Counted from the first letter of the stretch, positions 52,910 to 61,103 are shown. The stretch: DNA of 64,000 nucleotides from Georgenia satyanarayanai (GCF_900116375.1 NZ_UETB01000002.1:62001-126000); one strand, 5' to 3'. Program-made: numbers and translations. Notes: generated by a model from the sequence alone, not told the origin.

Positions 52910-53037
52910 CGCTCTCCCCAGCCCTCGCCGGCCGCCTCACGCCCGCATGCCACGCCCGTACCCCACGCACTCCGCGGGTGGGCGGCGCAGCGCGGCAGCG
53001 GGCGGGTGGCGCAGCGCGGTCCGGGACGGCGCCGCCC

Positions 53038-54294
53038 TCAGGCCGCTGGGACCGCGGCGAGCGCCTGGGCGAGGTCGGCGCGCAGGTCTGCCGGCTCCTC
53101 CAGCCCCACCGACAGCCGCACCGTCGCGTCACTGATGCCCACGCGGGCCCGGCCGTCAGGACCGAGCCGGCGGTGCGTCGTCGTCGCCGGGTGCGTGACC
53201 ATGGACTTTGCGTCGCCGAGGTTGTTGGAGATGAGGACGAGTCGCAGCGCGTCGAGAAAGGTGAAGGTCTCCTCACGGGTCGCGGGCCTGCCGCCGACGG
53301 AGACGTCGAAGGTGACGACGCTGCCCCCGCCGCTCATCTGCGCGCGGGCGAGCGCCGCCTGCGGGTGGGAGTCGAGGAAGGGGTGGCGCACGCAGCCCAC
53401 CCGCGGCAGCGTCTCCAGCCAGCGCGCCAGCTCGAGGGCCGCGTCGCTCTGGGCTCGCACCCGCAGCGGCATGGTCTCCAGCCCCTTGAGCAGCACCCAG
53501 GCGTTGAAGGGGCTGAGCGTCGGACCGGTGTTGCGCAGGATGAGTCGCAGCGGCCCCTCGACGAACTCCCGGCTGCCGAGGACCGCGCCCCCCATCGTCC
53601 GTCCCTGGCCGTCGATGTGCTTGGTCGCCGAGTAGACGACGATGTCGGCCCCCTGGGGCAGCACGCGCTGCAGCACCGGGGTGGCGAAGACGTTGTCGAC
53701 GACGACGACGGCGCCCGCCGCGTGGGCGAGTGCGCTCACCCCGGCGACGTCGACGATGTCCTGCATCGGGTTGGACGGCGTCTCGAAGAGCACGACGTCG
53801 GCGGGGGTGGCCAGCGCGCGGCGCCAGTCCTCCAGGTCGTGCGCGTCGACGTAGTCGGTGACCACACCCCAGCCGCCGAGGATGTCCTCGAGGAGCGTGA
53901 TCGTCGAGCCGAACACGGCCCGGCCCACGACCACCCGCGAGCCGCTGCGCACGAGCGCCGCGAGCGTGGAGAAGATGGCGGACATCCCGGTGGCCGTGGC
54001 GGCGCAGGCCTCGGCGCCCTCGAGGGCACGCAGCCGCTCCTCGAAGGTGCGCACCGTGGGGTTCTCGTAGCGGCTGTAGGTGAAGCGGTCCGCCTCCCCC
54101 TCGAAGGCCGCCTCGGCGTCGGCCGCGGCCGCGTAGACGAAGCCCTGGGTGAGGAAGAGCGCCTCGGAGGTCTCGTGGAACTCCGTGCGCTCGTGCCCGG
54201 CGTGGACGGCGTGGGTCGCGCTGCCCCACGTGGGGTCCGGTTCCGGGTACCCCCCGGGGCCGGGACAGGCGGGGCGGGTGGTGGACGTCGTCAT
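53038..54294 (-). CDS. metZ: O-succinylhomoserine/O-acetylhomoserine sulfhydrylase
   Basis: PLP enzyme of the Cys/Met-metabolism family, making homocysteine directly from an activated homoserine and sulfide. The 418-residue protein shows the PLP lysine in VVYSATKHIDGQGRTMGG, YSRYENPTVRTFEERLRALEG, and LFETPSNPMQDIVDV. The GQGRTMGG stretch and FVYxxAADAEAAF fit MetZ more than cystathionine synthase or lyase. ATG at 54294 has a GGAGGAG Shine-Dalgarno that abuts a SAM-type riboswitch, so methionine status should set its translation. Confidence 0.9.
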   Translation of the reverse strand: MTTSTTRPACPGPGGYPEPDPTWGSATHAVHAGHERTEFHETSEALFLTQGFVYAAAADAEAAFEGEADRFTYSRYENPTVRTFEERLRALEGAEACAATATGMSAIFSTLAALVRSGSRVVVGRAVFGSTITLLEDILGGWGVVTDYVDAHDLEDWRRALATPADVVLFETPSNPMQDIVDVAGVSALAHAAGAVVVVDNVFATPVLQRVLPQGADIVVYSATKHIDGQGRTMGGAVLGSREFVEGPLRLILRNTGPTLSPFNAWVLLKGLETMPLRVRAQSDAALELARWLETLPRVGCVRHPFLDSHPQAALARAQMSGGGSVVTFDVSVGGRPATREETFTFLDALRLVLISNNLGDAKSMVTHPATTTHRRLGPDGRARVGISDATVRLSVGLEEPADLRADLAQALAAVPAA

Positions 54295-54301
54295 GGCTCC
54301 T

Positions 54302-54380
54302 CCATCGGTCCTGGCGGGAGCACCCGTGGGCCGGGTTGCTGCAGCGTCGACGAGCCAGGTCTCTCGGCTGCTCTGGATGG
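54302..54380 (-). ncRNA. SAM-clan riboswitch candidate, metZ leader
   Basis: On the minus strand the leader has P1 (CCATC at 54376-54380 with GATGG at 54302-54306), P2 (GCAGC 54367-54371 with GCTGC 54341-54345) capped by a loop with CCTGGC, P3 (ACCCG/CGGGT, 54322-54336) and a 6-bp pseudoknot between that loop (54354-54359) and GCCAGG (54310-54315). The sequence words GAGAGACCTGGCTCG, GCAGCAACC and GGTGCTCC match the SAM-I/SAM-IV consensus. P1 abuts the Shine-Dalgarno, so ligand binding would block translation. Recognised by eye; a covariance search would settle the class. Confidence 0.7.
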
Positions 54381-54635
54381 TTCCCGGCGATGCTAACCAC
54401 GCAGCGCGCACCCGGTCCCGCCGCCCAGGGGCCCGTCCCACCACCCGGACGACCGGCCGAGCGCACCGCCGTGGGATGAGACTCGTGGGCTCCCCCCTTC
54501 GCAGGACCGCGCACCGTAGGGATCATCCCGATGGCGGCCGCGATGGGCACTTCTCCCCATGTTCACGGGCGTCCCGGCCCGTGAGGATGAGCGTGAGGCG
54601 CCGGCGGCTCACCCGGCGCGAGAAGGGGGGACGCG

Positions 54636-55532
54636 ATGTCCGCGCAGACGGTCCAGCAGGGGCGCCAGGCTCGCAGCAGGGTGGCCCACTTCCGCCTCGA
54701 CGTGGCCGAGTGGACGGTGCTGCGCCGGGCCCTCCTCTCACGCGTGCCCGCTGCGGTGACGCCCGTGGGCTTCGCGCCCGAGGCCTTCGGCCTCGATCCC
54801 GACGAGCCGCTCACCGCGGACGAGCGGGCACGCGCCTGGGCCAGCCTCCAGCTGCGCGGCCTGGCCACCCACACTCCCCGCCGGGACGACGTCACCGCGC
54901 TCACGCCGTCGTGCGTGCTCGGGATGCTCATGCTGCTCGAGTCCGACGTCCGCGTCGACGTCTCCTCCTGGTCCGGGGACGTCGTCGTCAACGAGTCCGT
55001 CGCGTGGAGCGCCGGGCGCACGGCCGCCCTCGCCCGCCGTCGCCGCCGGGTGCGCACCCCGGGTGGGGGGACGGTGCTCGAGCAGGAACCTGTCGTCGAG
55101 GTCTCCCTGTCCGCGGCCGGGGGGTTGCTGGCGCAGGTCATGCACGCGCTGCCCCACCACGTGGGCGGTCCGCCCGCCGACCGCTCGCCCGTGCGTGTCG
55201 GCTGGCCCGAGTCCGCCGCCATCGCGCAGGCGCTGCGGCTGGGCCGCGAGGACGTCGCCCTGCACCTGTCGGGCCTGCCGGCCTCTGCCCTGTCCGTGCT
55301 CGGCGCCGTCTCCACCGAGCTCACCGGAGGTGCCTGCGTCAGTGCGGCCCGCCGTCACGACGACGGCGCACTCGCCTTCCACGGCGTGTGGCTGTGGACG
55401 GAGGCGGACGTCGTCGAGCTCGTCGACGCGACGACGCACGGCGTCACGCTGCGCCGGACCGACCTCCTGCGTGTCCGCAACGGCCTGCTCACCGCACTGA
55501 CCGGCCTTCTCCACGCCGAGGAGGTGCTGTGA
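54636..55532 (+). CDS. EspG-like protein (type VII secretion chaperone-like)
   Basis: A 298-residue soluble protein with the layout of ESX secretion-associated EspG: an N-terminal helix, LTADERARAWASLQLRGLATH, central beta strands around a long basic loop (about 130-150), and a C-terminal TEADVVELVDATTHGVTLRRTDLLRVRNGLL. No catalytic motif. Its stop overlaps the start of a WXG-hydrolase gene (GTGA), and a WXG100-like gene is two genes further on, which fits a chaperone for such substrates. Assignment rests on context and weak pattern. ATG preceded by GGGGGG. Confidence 0.5.
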   Translation: MSAQTVQQGRQARSRVAHFRLDVAEWTVLRRALLSRVPAAVTPVGFAPEAFGLDPDEPLTADERARAWASLQLRGLATHTPRRDDVTALTPSCVLGMLMLLESDVRVDVSSWSGDVVVNESVAWSAGRTAALARRRRRVRTPGGGTVLEQEPVVEVSLSAAGGLLAQVMHALPHHVGGPPADRSPVRVGWPESAAIAQALRLGREDVALHLSGLPASALSVLGAVSTELTGGACVSAARRHDDGALAFHGVWLWTEADVVELVDATTHGVTLRRTDLLRVRNGLLTALTGLLHAEEVL

Positions 55533-57016
55533 CCCTCACGGTCACCGGAGGGGCGGCGGGCATCCTCGCGCGCGTGGAGGACATGCGCGCCACGGCCGAC
55601 GTGCTGGACGACAAGGGCGACGCCGCCCGGGAGCTGGCATGGCGGGTGGCCGCGGTGGCCACCCACGAGGCCGTGCTGTCCTCCCAGGTGCTCTCGCCGG
55701 TGACCGGCGGGCGAGTGCTCGCCGAGGTGGCCCAGGCACAGCTGCCGCCCGAGGGGCTGGCGTGGGTCGCCCTGGAGTACGAGGCCGCCGCGGTCTTCCT
55801 GCGCGGCTCGGCGACCGCCTACGAGGAGGTCGATGCCGCCCTCGCACGGCTGGCCGACCTGGGACGAGGCGTGACGGGCGTCGTCGTCCTCCACGCGGGC
55901 CTGCTCACCGCCGGCGGGATCGCGGTGACCTCCCTCCTCCTCGACGCGCTGCCCGAGGCCCTGGCCGACGCGCTCACCCTTGACGCCTTCGCCGCGTGGC
56001 TGGACGAGGTCGGTGAGGACCCCGCGGAGACGGTGCTCGGTGGGCTCTACGACGAGCCGTGGGTGACCGACTCGATCATCGCCGGCCTCCCGTGGATGCT
56101 CGGCACCGAGGTGCCGCTCGTCCTCAGCGTCCTCACGCCGTGGACCTTTCCCCCGGTGCCGCTGAGCTACGAGCAGATGGTGGCCGGCGTCATCGGCGCC
56201 GGTGGGCTGCTCGGCCTCTTCGCCGACGGCGACCCGGTGGTGACCCCGGACCCGGCACCGGACGGCGCCGCAGCAGACAGCCTCGCCGCGCTCTTCGGCA
56301 CCATCGGCCGGCTCGGTGACGGTGACGCCTCGGAGGTCCGGGTCACCGCCGTGCCCGACGGCGGGGGCGGCCACAGCTGGATCGTCGAGATCCCCGGCAC
56401 CCAGGACTGGGCGCCGGAGTCCGGGAGCAACCCCTCCAACCTCGGGACGAACCTCAGCCTCATGGCGGGCCACGACACCGCGATGGAGGCGGCCGTGCTC
56501 GAGGCGGTGCACCAGGCGATGAGCGAGGTCGCTGCCCAGCAGGGCGTCCCGCTCGCCGAGCTGCAGGCCCAACCGGTCACCCTCGCGGGGCACAGCCAGG
56601 GCGGGATCGTCGCCGCCGCGCTCGCGGCGGACCCGGGCACCGGGCTGCACGTGACGCAGGTCGTCACCGGCGGGTCACCGATCGCCGGCACGAACATCCC
56701 CGACGACGTCGCCGTCCTGTCCATCGAGCACGTCCAGGACCCGGTCCCTCGCCTCGACGGCAGCCCCAACCCGGGTGTCCCGGGCTGGACCACCGTGACC
56801 CGCGACGTCGACGGCGCGGAGGGGGTCACCGCGGGCTCACCGATCTCCGCCCACGGCGGCCGCGTCTACGCCGACACCGCCGCGCTCGTCAGCGCGCAGG
56901 CGGCCGAGGACCCCGCCCTCGCGCTCGCGCTGCAGGGGTTGGAGGAGCAGTTCGCCCAGGTGCGCGGCGGTCACGCGCAGGTCTTCCAGTACGACGTGCG
57001 CCAGGAGCACCGGTGA
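55529..57016 (+). CDS. WXG-like helical N-terminus fused to alpha/beta-hydrolase
   Basis: A 495-residue protein. Residues 1-110 are two long helices like WXG100/LXG export domains; hydrophobic segments lie at about 118-140 and 172-195. The C-terminal half (about 265-495) is an alpha/beta-hydrolase: VEIPGTQDW, nucleophile Ser in VTLAGHSQGGIVAAAL, Asp in IEHVQDPVPRLDG, and probably His in SPISAHGGRVYADT. It is predicted to be a lipase or esterase delivered by a type VII-like route. Coupled to the EspG-like gene upstream and to the lipoprotein gene downstream (GTGA). Confidence 0.75.
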   Translation: MTLTVTGGAAGILARVEDMRATADVLDDKGDAARELAWRVAAVATHEAVLSSQVLSPVTGGRVLAEVAQAQLPPEGLAWVALEYEAAAVFLRGSATAYEEVDAALARLADLGRGVTGVVVLHAGLLTAGGIAVTSLLLDALPEALADALTLDAFAAWLDEVGEDPAETVLGGLYDEPWVTDSIIAGLPWMLGTEVPLVLSVLTPWTFPPVPLSYEQMVAGVIGAGGLLGLFADGDPVVTPDPAPDGAAADSLAALFGTIGRLGDGDASEVRVTAVPDGGGGHSWIVEIPGTQDWAPESGSNPSNLGTNLSLMAGHDTAMEAAVLEAVHQAMSEVAAQQGVPLAELQAQPVTLAGHSQGGIVAAALAADPGTGLHVTQVVTGGSPIAGTNIPDDVAVLSIEHVQDPVPRLDGSPNPGVPGWTTVTRDVDGAEGVTAGSPISAHGGRVYADTAALVSAQAAEDPALALALQGLEEQFAQVRGGHAQVFQYDVRQEHR

Positions 57017-57465
57017 GGCGGCTGCTGACCTGCGGCGCCCTCGCGCTCCTGCTCCTCACCCCCGCCTGCGCCGACGACGGTGGCGCCGACACCGCGGCCC
57101 CCGACCCCGGCCCGGACCTCGCCGAGGAGGGTGAGCGGCTGACCGAGGAGCTCACCGCCCTCGACACGGTCACCTCCGCGCGGGTCCAGGTGCGCTCGGG
57201 GCCCACGTGGGGACGGCAGGTCGTGATCGACGCGACGACGTCGAGCACGGACCCGGGCGAGCGGCTCACGGTCCTCGACGCCATCGTCCACGCGGGGTGG
57301 GACACCGCGGCCTTCGTCCCGACCGACGTCAGCACGGTCCTCACCGCGCCCGACGGCGTCGCCCTGGACGCCCGCGACCTCGGCTTCACCCACCAGGGGG
57401 CCGGCCCCTCCGGCCTCTTCGAGCGCTTCGGGCCGCCCGCCGCGGACCCGGGCTGGCGACCGTGA
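57013..57465 (+). CDS. Small lipoprotein of the WXG cassette
   Basis: A 150-residue lipoprotein with lipobox LTPAC at about residues 15-19. The mature part is acidic, with a helix (EEGERLTEELTALDTVTSARV) and a beta-rich stretch (QVVIDATTSST, FVPTDVSTVLTAPDGVAL) that looks like a small alpha/beta sandwich. No family is recognised. Its GTG overlaps the hydrolase stop by 4 bp, so the two are made together; it may hold the hydrolase at the membrane. Confidence 0.7.
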   Translation: MRRLLTCGALALLLLTPACADDGGADTAAPDPGPDLAEEGERLTEELTALDTVTSARVQVRSGPTWGRQVVIDATTSSTDPGERLTVLDAIVHAGWDTAAFVPTDVSTVLTAPDGVALDARDLGFTHQGAGPSGLFERFGPPAADPGWRP

Positions 57466-57483
57466 CCGACCGGAAGGAGCACC

Positions 57484-57930
57484 GTGGGACCGGCTGAGAC
57501 CCCGGAGGAGCTGCACGCGCTCGCCGGGCAGATGGACGACGTCGGCGTGCAGGCACGCGAGCTGGGTGCTGACCTCCTCGCCCTGCGGGAGACCATCGGC
57601 TGGCGCTCGCCCGCCGCCGAGGAGTACCAGGCCACGCTGCTCGACCACGCCGCGACGACGACCCGGGGCGCGGACCGGGTCGACGACGTCGCCCGGGCGC
57701 TGCGCGAGCACGCCGACGGCGCGGCGCAGACCCTGGCCGCGATCGAGGCGGCCCGCAGCTTTCTCCTGTCCGCCGCCGAGGAGGCCCGCTCGGTGCTCGC
57801 CACCCTGTGGGACGGCGTCGTCGACGCGGAGGACGCGAGGCGCGTGCTCGACGTCGTCGCCGACGCGCCGTCCTCGCCCCTCGACCCCGGGTGGCTCGAG
57901 CGCGCCCGTCAGGCCGGTTGGCCGGGCTGA
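57484..57930 (+). CDS. WXG100-like helical protein
   Basis: A 148-residue all-helical protein. Residues 5-90 form a helical hairpin with a turn at ETIGWRSPAAEEYQ, like the WxG turn of ESAT-6-type proteins, and a C-terminal extension of about 50 residues follows. It has no signal peptide. A Shine-Dalgarno GGAAGGAG precedes the GTG. With the three genes before it, it makes a cassette resembling ESX accessory loci; no EccC or other secretion-core gene is in the window. Confidence 0.65.
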   Translation: MGPAETPEELHALAGQMDDVGVQARELGADLLALRETIGWRSPAAEEYQATLLDHAATTTRGADRVDDVARALREHADGAAQTLAAIEAARSFLLSAAEEARSVLATLWDGVVDAEDARRVLDVVADAPSSPLDPGWLERARQAGWPG

Positions 57931-57943
57931 CGGGCGCGACGAC

Positions 57944-58756
57944 TCAGGCGCGGATCTCCAGCGTGCAGCACTTGGCCCCGCCGCCGCCCTTGAGGAGCTC
58001 GGAGGTGTCGATGCCGATGGGCTCGAAGCCCCGCTCGGACAGCGCCGCGGCGAGGTCGGTGGCCCGCGGGTTGTGGATGACGTGGCGGCCGTCGCTGACC
58101 CCGTTGAGCCCGAGGACGACGGCGTCGGCCTCGGTCGCGACGATGGCGTCGGGGAAGAGCCGCTCCAGCACCCGGCGGCTGCCCTCGCTGAAGGCCTCGG
58201 GGTAGTAGGCGATCTCCGTGTCCGAGAGGACCATGAGCGCGGTGTCGAGGTGGTAGAACCGCGGGTCCACCAGGCGCAGTGTGATGACGGGCTTGCCGAT
58301 GACCTCCTGCAGCTCGGTGTGCGAGGCGGTGGAGGTGCGGAAGCCCGTGCCGGCGAGGACGTAGTCACCGACGGTGAGGATGTCGCCCTCGCCCTCGTTC
58401 GTCTCTGTCGCCGTGTGCACGCGGTAGCCGTGGTCGGTGAACCACTGCGCGTAGGCGGGCCCCTCGGGCATGCGCTGCGGGTAGGTGAACTTCGCGGTGT
58501 ACATGACACCGTCGCTCACCAGCCCGCCGTTCGCGGCGTACACCATGTCCGGCAGGCCCTCGACCGGGTCGATGAGCTCGATGCGGTGCCCGAGGCGGAC
58601 GTAGGTGTCGTGGAGCTCCTGCCACTGCGCGACCGCCAGATCCGTGTCGGTCGGCACGGTGGGGTGCATCCACGGGTTGATCTCGTAGCTGACGGTGAAG
58701 TGCGTCGGTCGGCACATGAGGAAGTGCCGAGGCGTGGCGTGGCGGGATGGCCGCAC
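57944..58756 (-). CDS. ddaH: Dimethylarginine dimethylaminohydrolase-like protein
   Basis: A 270-residue guanidino-modifying enzyme. It shows the NG-dimethylarginine-type pattern: FLMCRPTHFTVSYEINPWM, substrate acid in PDMVYAANGGLV, catalytic His in PRFYHLDTALMVL, and nucleophile Cys in GGGAKCCTLEI near the C-terminus. It would hydrolyse methylated arginine (or arginine) to citrulline. With arcA at 37.6 kb the genome has two enzymes of this fold. Convergent with the WXG cassette (14-bp gap). Confidence 0.9.
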   Translation of the reverse strand: MRPSRHATPRHFLMCRPTHFTVSYEINPWMHPTVPTDTDLAVAQWQELHDTYVRLGHRIELIDPVEGLPDMVYAANGGLVSDGVMYTAKFTYPQRMPEGPAYAQWFTDHGYRVHTATETNEGEGDILTVGDYVLAGTGFRTSTASHTELQEVIGKPVITLRLVDPRFYHLDTALMVLSDTEIAYYPEAFSEGSRRVLERLFPDAIVATEADAVVLGLNGVSDGRHVIHNPRATDLAAALSERGFEPIGIDTSELLKGGGGAKCCTLEIRA

Positions 58757-58840
58757 GGCAGCCCCTTTCGTCTCGGGTGTGCCTAGAGCCTAAGCAGGCC
58801 CGAGGTCACGGGCGGCGCGGCACGCGTGACCCTCGACACG

Positions 58841-59770
58841 TCACCGGCGGCGCCAGGGGACGTCGGCCGGGCCGGCCTCCTCGCGGGCGGAGCGGGCGGG
58901 CACGACCATGACGGGGCACACGGCGTGGTGGAGCACGGCCTGGCTGGTCGAGCCCATGAGGAGCCCCGCGAAACCGCCACGGCCGCGAGAGCCGACGACG
59001 ACGAGGTCGACCGCCGTCGAGAACTCGGCGAGCAGGGCGGCGGCGTTGCCGTCCAGGGCGTGCTGGCTGATGCGGACCTCACGGCCGTCGACGGCCCGTT
59101 CGACGGCGACGCTGAGGCCGACCTTGACGTCGGCGAGGACGTCGTCACGGTCGACGGCGGCGGGCAGCCAGGCGAGGGACCCCGAGCCGCCACCGATGGG
59201 GACGGCGGCGACGGCGGTGAGGTGGGCGTCCCACAGGGCGGCCTCGTCGACGGCGCGACGCAGGGCGATCGTCGCCGACTCCGAGCCGTCGACGCCGACG
59301 ACCATCCGGCGCACCGGGGTGAAGCCCGGCTGCCCCTCGGGTGTGCGGGGCACGACGACGGTGGGGCAGTGCGCGTGGGCGGGCAGTGAGGAGGACACGT
59401 TGCCGAGCAGGCGGTCGGTGAAGCCGCCGCCGCCGCGGGTGCCGACGACGGCGAGACCCGCCTGCCGGGAGAGCTCGACGAGCACGCCCGTCGGGTCCCC
59501 GAGCTCGAGGGCGCAGGTGACCTCCAGCTCGTCGCCGACCCGCTCGACCGCTTCGTCGAGGACCGCTTGCGCGCCGGCCTGGATGGCCGAGTCGTCGACG
59601 GCCGCGAAGCCGCCGTCGAGGGACGCGACGGTGAAGGCGGGCACCGCGTAGGCGCACACGACGTGCAGACGCCACCCGAGCCGGTGGGCCTCGGCCGCGG
59701 CCCAGTCCAGTGCTGCCGTGCTGGTCTCGGATCCGTCCACACCGACGATGACGACGTTCTCGCGGGGCAT
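58841..59770 (-). CDS. Universal stress protein, tandem UspA domains
   Basis: A 309-residue protein with two UspA domains. Domain 1 ends VVGTRGGGGFTDRLLGNVSSS, domain 2 VVGSRGRGGFAGLLMGSTSQA, both with the G-x2-G-x9-G-S/T ATP-binding pattern. ATG at 59770 is preferred over 59803 because AGGGTGAC precedes it and the domain starts directly (ENVVIVGVDGSETS). Typical of actinobacterial dormancy or stress proteins. Confidence 0.92.
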   Translation of the reverse strand: MPRENVVIVGVDGSETSTAALDWAAAEAHRLGWRLHVVCAYAVPAFTVASLDGGFAAVDDSAIQAGAQAVLDEAVERVGDELEVTCALELGDPTGVLVELSRQAGLAVVGTRGGGGFTDRLLGNVSSSLPAHAHCPTVVVPRTPEGQPGFTPVRRMVVGVDGSESATIALRRAVDEAALWDAHLTAVAAVPIGGGSGSLAWLPAAVDRDDVLADVKVGLSVAVERAVDGREVRISQHALDGNAAALLAEFSTAVDLVVVGSRGRGGFAGLLMGSTSQAVLHHAVCPVMVVPARSAREEAGPADVPWRRR

Positions 59771-59847
59771 GTCACCCTCCAGATCGGGAGTCGTTGTCCC
59801 CATTGTGCTCTCTCAGGCGCGGCGTGTCGGCGCTTCGGCAGGGACGA

Positions 59848-59882
59848 CGACGGGCCCGCACCGAGTCGGTGCGGGCCCGTCG
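59848..59882. terminator. 17-bp stem terminator after the NlpC/P60 gene
   Basis: Perfect arms 59848-59864 and 59866-59882 with a minimal loop, 18 nt beyond the stop of the NlpC/P60 gene on the minus strand. Confidence 0.85.
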
Positions 59883-59899
59883 GGGCAAGCGTGCTGGGC

Positions 59900-60769
59900 T
59901 CAGCCCACCCGGATGAAGGTGGGGGCGCCGCGGCCGACGTGCGAGATCGGACCGGCCTGCAGGGGCTTGGAGGGGTTGCGGGCGGCGATGTGCTGGCCGT
60001 CGCCCAGGTAGATGCCGATGTGTCCGGGCCACCACACGAGGTCACCGGGCCGGGCCTCGGCGGCCGAGACGACGGTGCCGGCCCCGGCCTGCGCGCTGGA
60101 GCTGCGCGGGATGCTGATGCCGGCCTGCTGGAAGACGTACCAGGTGAAGCCGGAGCAGTCGAAGCCGGACGGGCTGGCGCCACCCCACACGTACGGGGTG
60201 CCGACGTACCGGTAGGCGATGTCGACGATGGCGTTGCCCGAGGCGGCCGGCGCGGGGGCGGCCTGGGTGGCGCTCTCCTCCGCGACGGCGGCGGTGGAGG
60301 CAGAGGTCGAGGACGCACCGCTGCGGGAGGCCGTCTCCGTGGAGCGGGCGGCGGCGAGCGCCTCCGCCTCGGCGGCGGCGGTGGCGGCGGCCTCGGCGGC
60401 CTCCTCCGCGGCGACGTGCTCGGCGATGGGGTCGGAGTCCTCGGCGACCGTGGTCTTCGGGGGCGTCGCGGCCACGGCCACGTCGGCGACGGCGAACTCG
60501 ACGTCGGCGGGCACGGAGACGGTCGGGTTGACCGTCAGGGCCGTGCGGGCCTGGCTCGAGAGCGCCGAGACGTCGACCTGCGGGAGGGAGGAGCCCTCCG
60601 GCGCGGCGACGGCGGTGCTGGCCGCCATGGTCAGCGCCAGCCCCGAGGACGCGGCGACGAGCATGCCGCGGCGAGCTGCCGGGCCGGCGACGGCCTGGCC
60701 GATGGTGGTGAAGGGGGTGGTGGGACGGCACGCTGCGCGGTGGCGCGCCCCAGGCATAGTTGCGGTCAC
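59900..60769 (-). CDS. NlpC/P60 peptidoglycan endopeptidase
   Basis: A 289-residue exported wall hydrolase. A signal segment (about 32-56) is followed by an Ala/Thr/Ser-rich stretch and a C-terminal NlpC/P60 domain. The catalytic Cys is in GFDCSGFTWYVF, the His in WWPGHIGIYLG and the third residue in GQHIAARNP. It should cleave D-Glu-to-diamino-acid bonds in peptidoglycan stems, as RipA-type enzymes do at division. The GTG start follows GGAGAGG. The leader holds a c-di-AMP riboswitch, and the promoter an MtrA-like repeat. Confidence 0.94.
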   Translation of the reverse strand: MTATMPGARHRAACRPTTPFTTIGQAVAGPAARRGMLVAASSGLALTMAASTAVAAPEGSSLPQVDVSALSSQARTALTVNPTVSVPADVEFAVADVAVAATPPKTTVAEDSDPIAEHVAAEEAAEAAATAAAEAEALAAARSTETASRSGASSTSASTAAVAEESATQAAPAPAASGNAIVDIAYRYVGTPYVWGGASPSGFDCSGFTWYVFQQAGISIPRSSSAQAGAGTVVSAAEARPGDLVWWPGHIGIYLGDGQHIAARNPSKPLQAGPISHVGRGAPTFIRVG

Positions 60770-60788
60770 GAACTGCCTCTCCTGTGTT

Positions 60789-60935
60789 GCCGACGAGGTG
60801 AGCTGTCGGGTTCGGATGGGAGTTCACCCGGCCCGTCCTCTCGGACGGGCTTCACCCCTAGGGGCCGACCGGAGCCGACCGCCACTACGTGGTTCCCCCG
60901 CCCCTGCCGACGGTCACTCTCTGGGACCACGGGCG
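60789..60935 (-). ncRNA. ydaO-yuaA (c-di-AMP) riboswitch
   Basis: The minus-strand leader of the NlpC/P60 gene contains the conserved words of this class in order: GGGGGAACCA, GGGGTGAAGCCC with a following GTCC/GGAC hairpin, GGGTGAACTCCC, and CCGAACCCGACAGCTCACC. c-di-AMP signals osmotic and wall status, and this class commonly controls actinobacterial wall hydrolases, usually turning them off when ligand is high. Outer boundaries are approximate. The rest of the gap (60936-61103) is promoter. Confidence 0.88.
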
Positions 60936-60994
60936 GCGGCAGGGTTGGGCTCCGTCCATGGGCTCATCACTGGAGGGCGTGAGGAGCGAGTCGG

Positions 60995-61035
60995 ACACTA
61001 CCCGAGCGCGTCGCCAATTGTCACGTTCTGGTTAC
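60995..61035 (-). promoter_or_regulatory. nlpC promoter with MtrA-like repeat
   Basis: Minus-strand -35 GTGACA (61019-61024), an 18-bp spacer and -10 TAGTGT (60995-61000). GTAAC (61031-61035) and GTGAC (61020-61024) repeat with an 11-bp period, the second half-site overlapping the -35. The repeat matches those upstream of rpf and the G5 transglycosylase gene. Confidence 0.6.
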
Positions 61036-61103
61036 GACGCATGTGACCGTCGTGTCGCGACTCACACCTGTGGGGCAGCGAATACCGCGGAAATCCGGGC
61101 TTC

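Noticed and set aside
52975-53021. Imperfect 22-bp direct repeat between the SRPBCC and metZ genes
   Set aside because: Both copies are simple GCGGG/GGCGCAGCGCGG strings; a chance duplication is enough, and no symmetry or copies elsewhere were seen.
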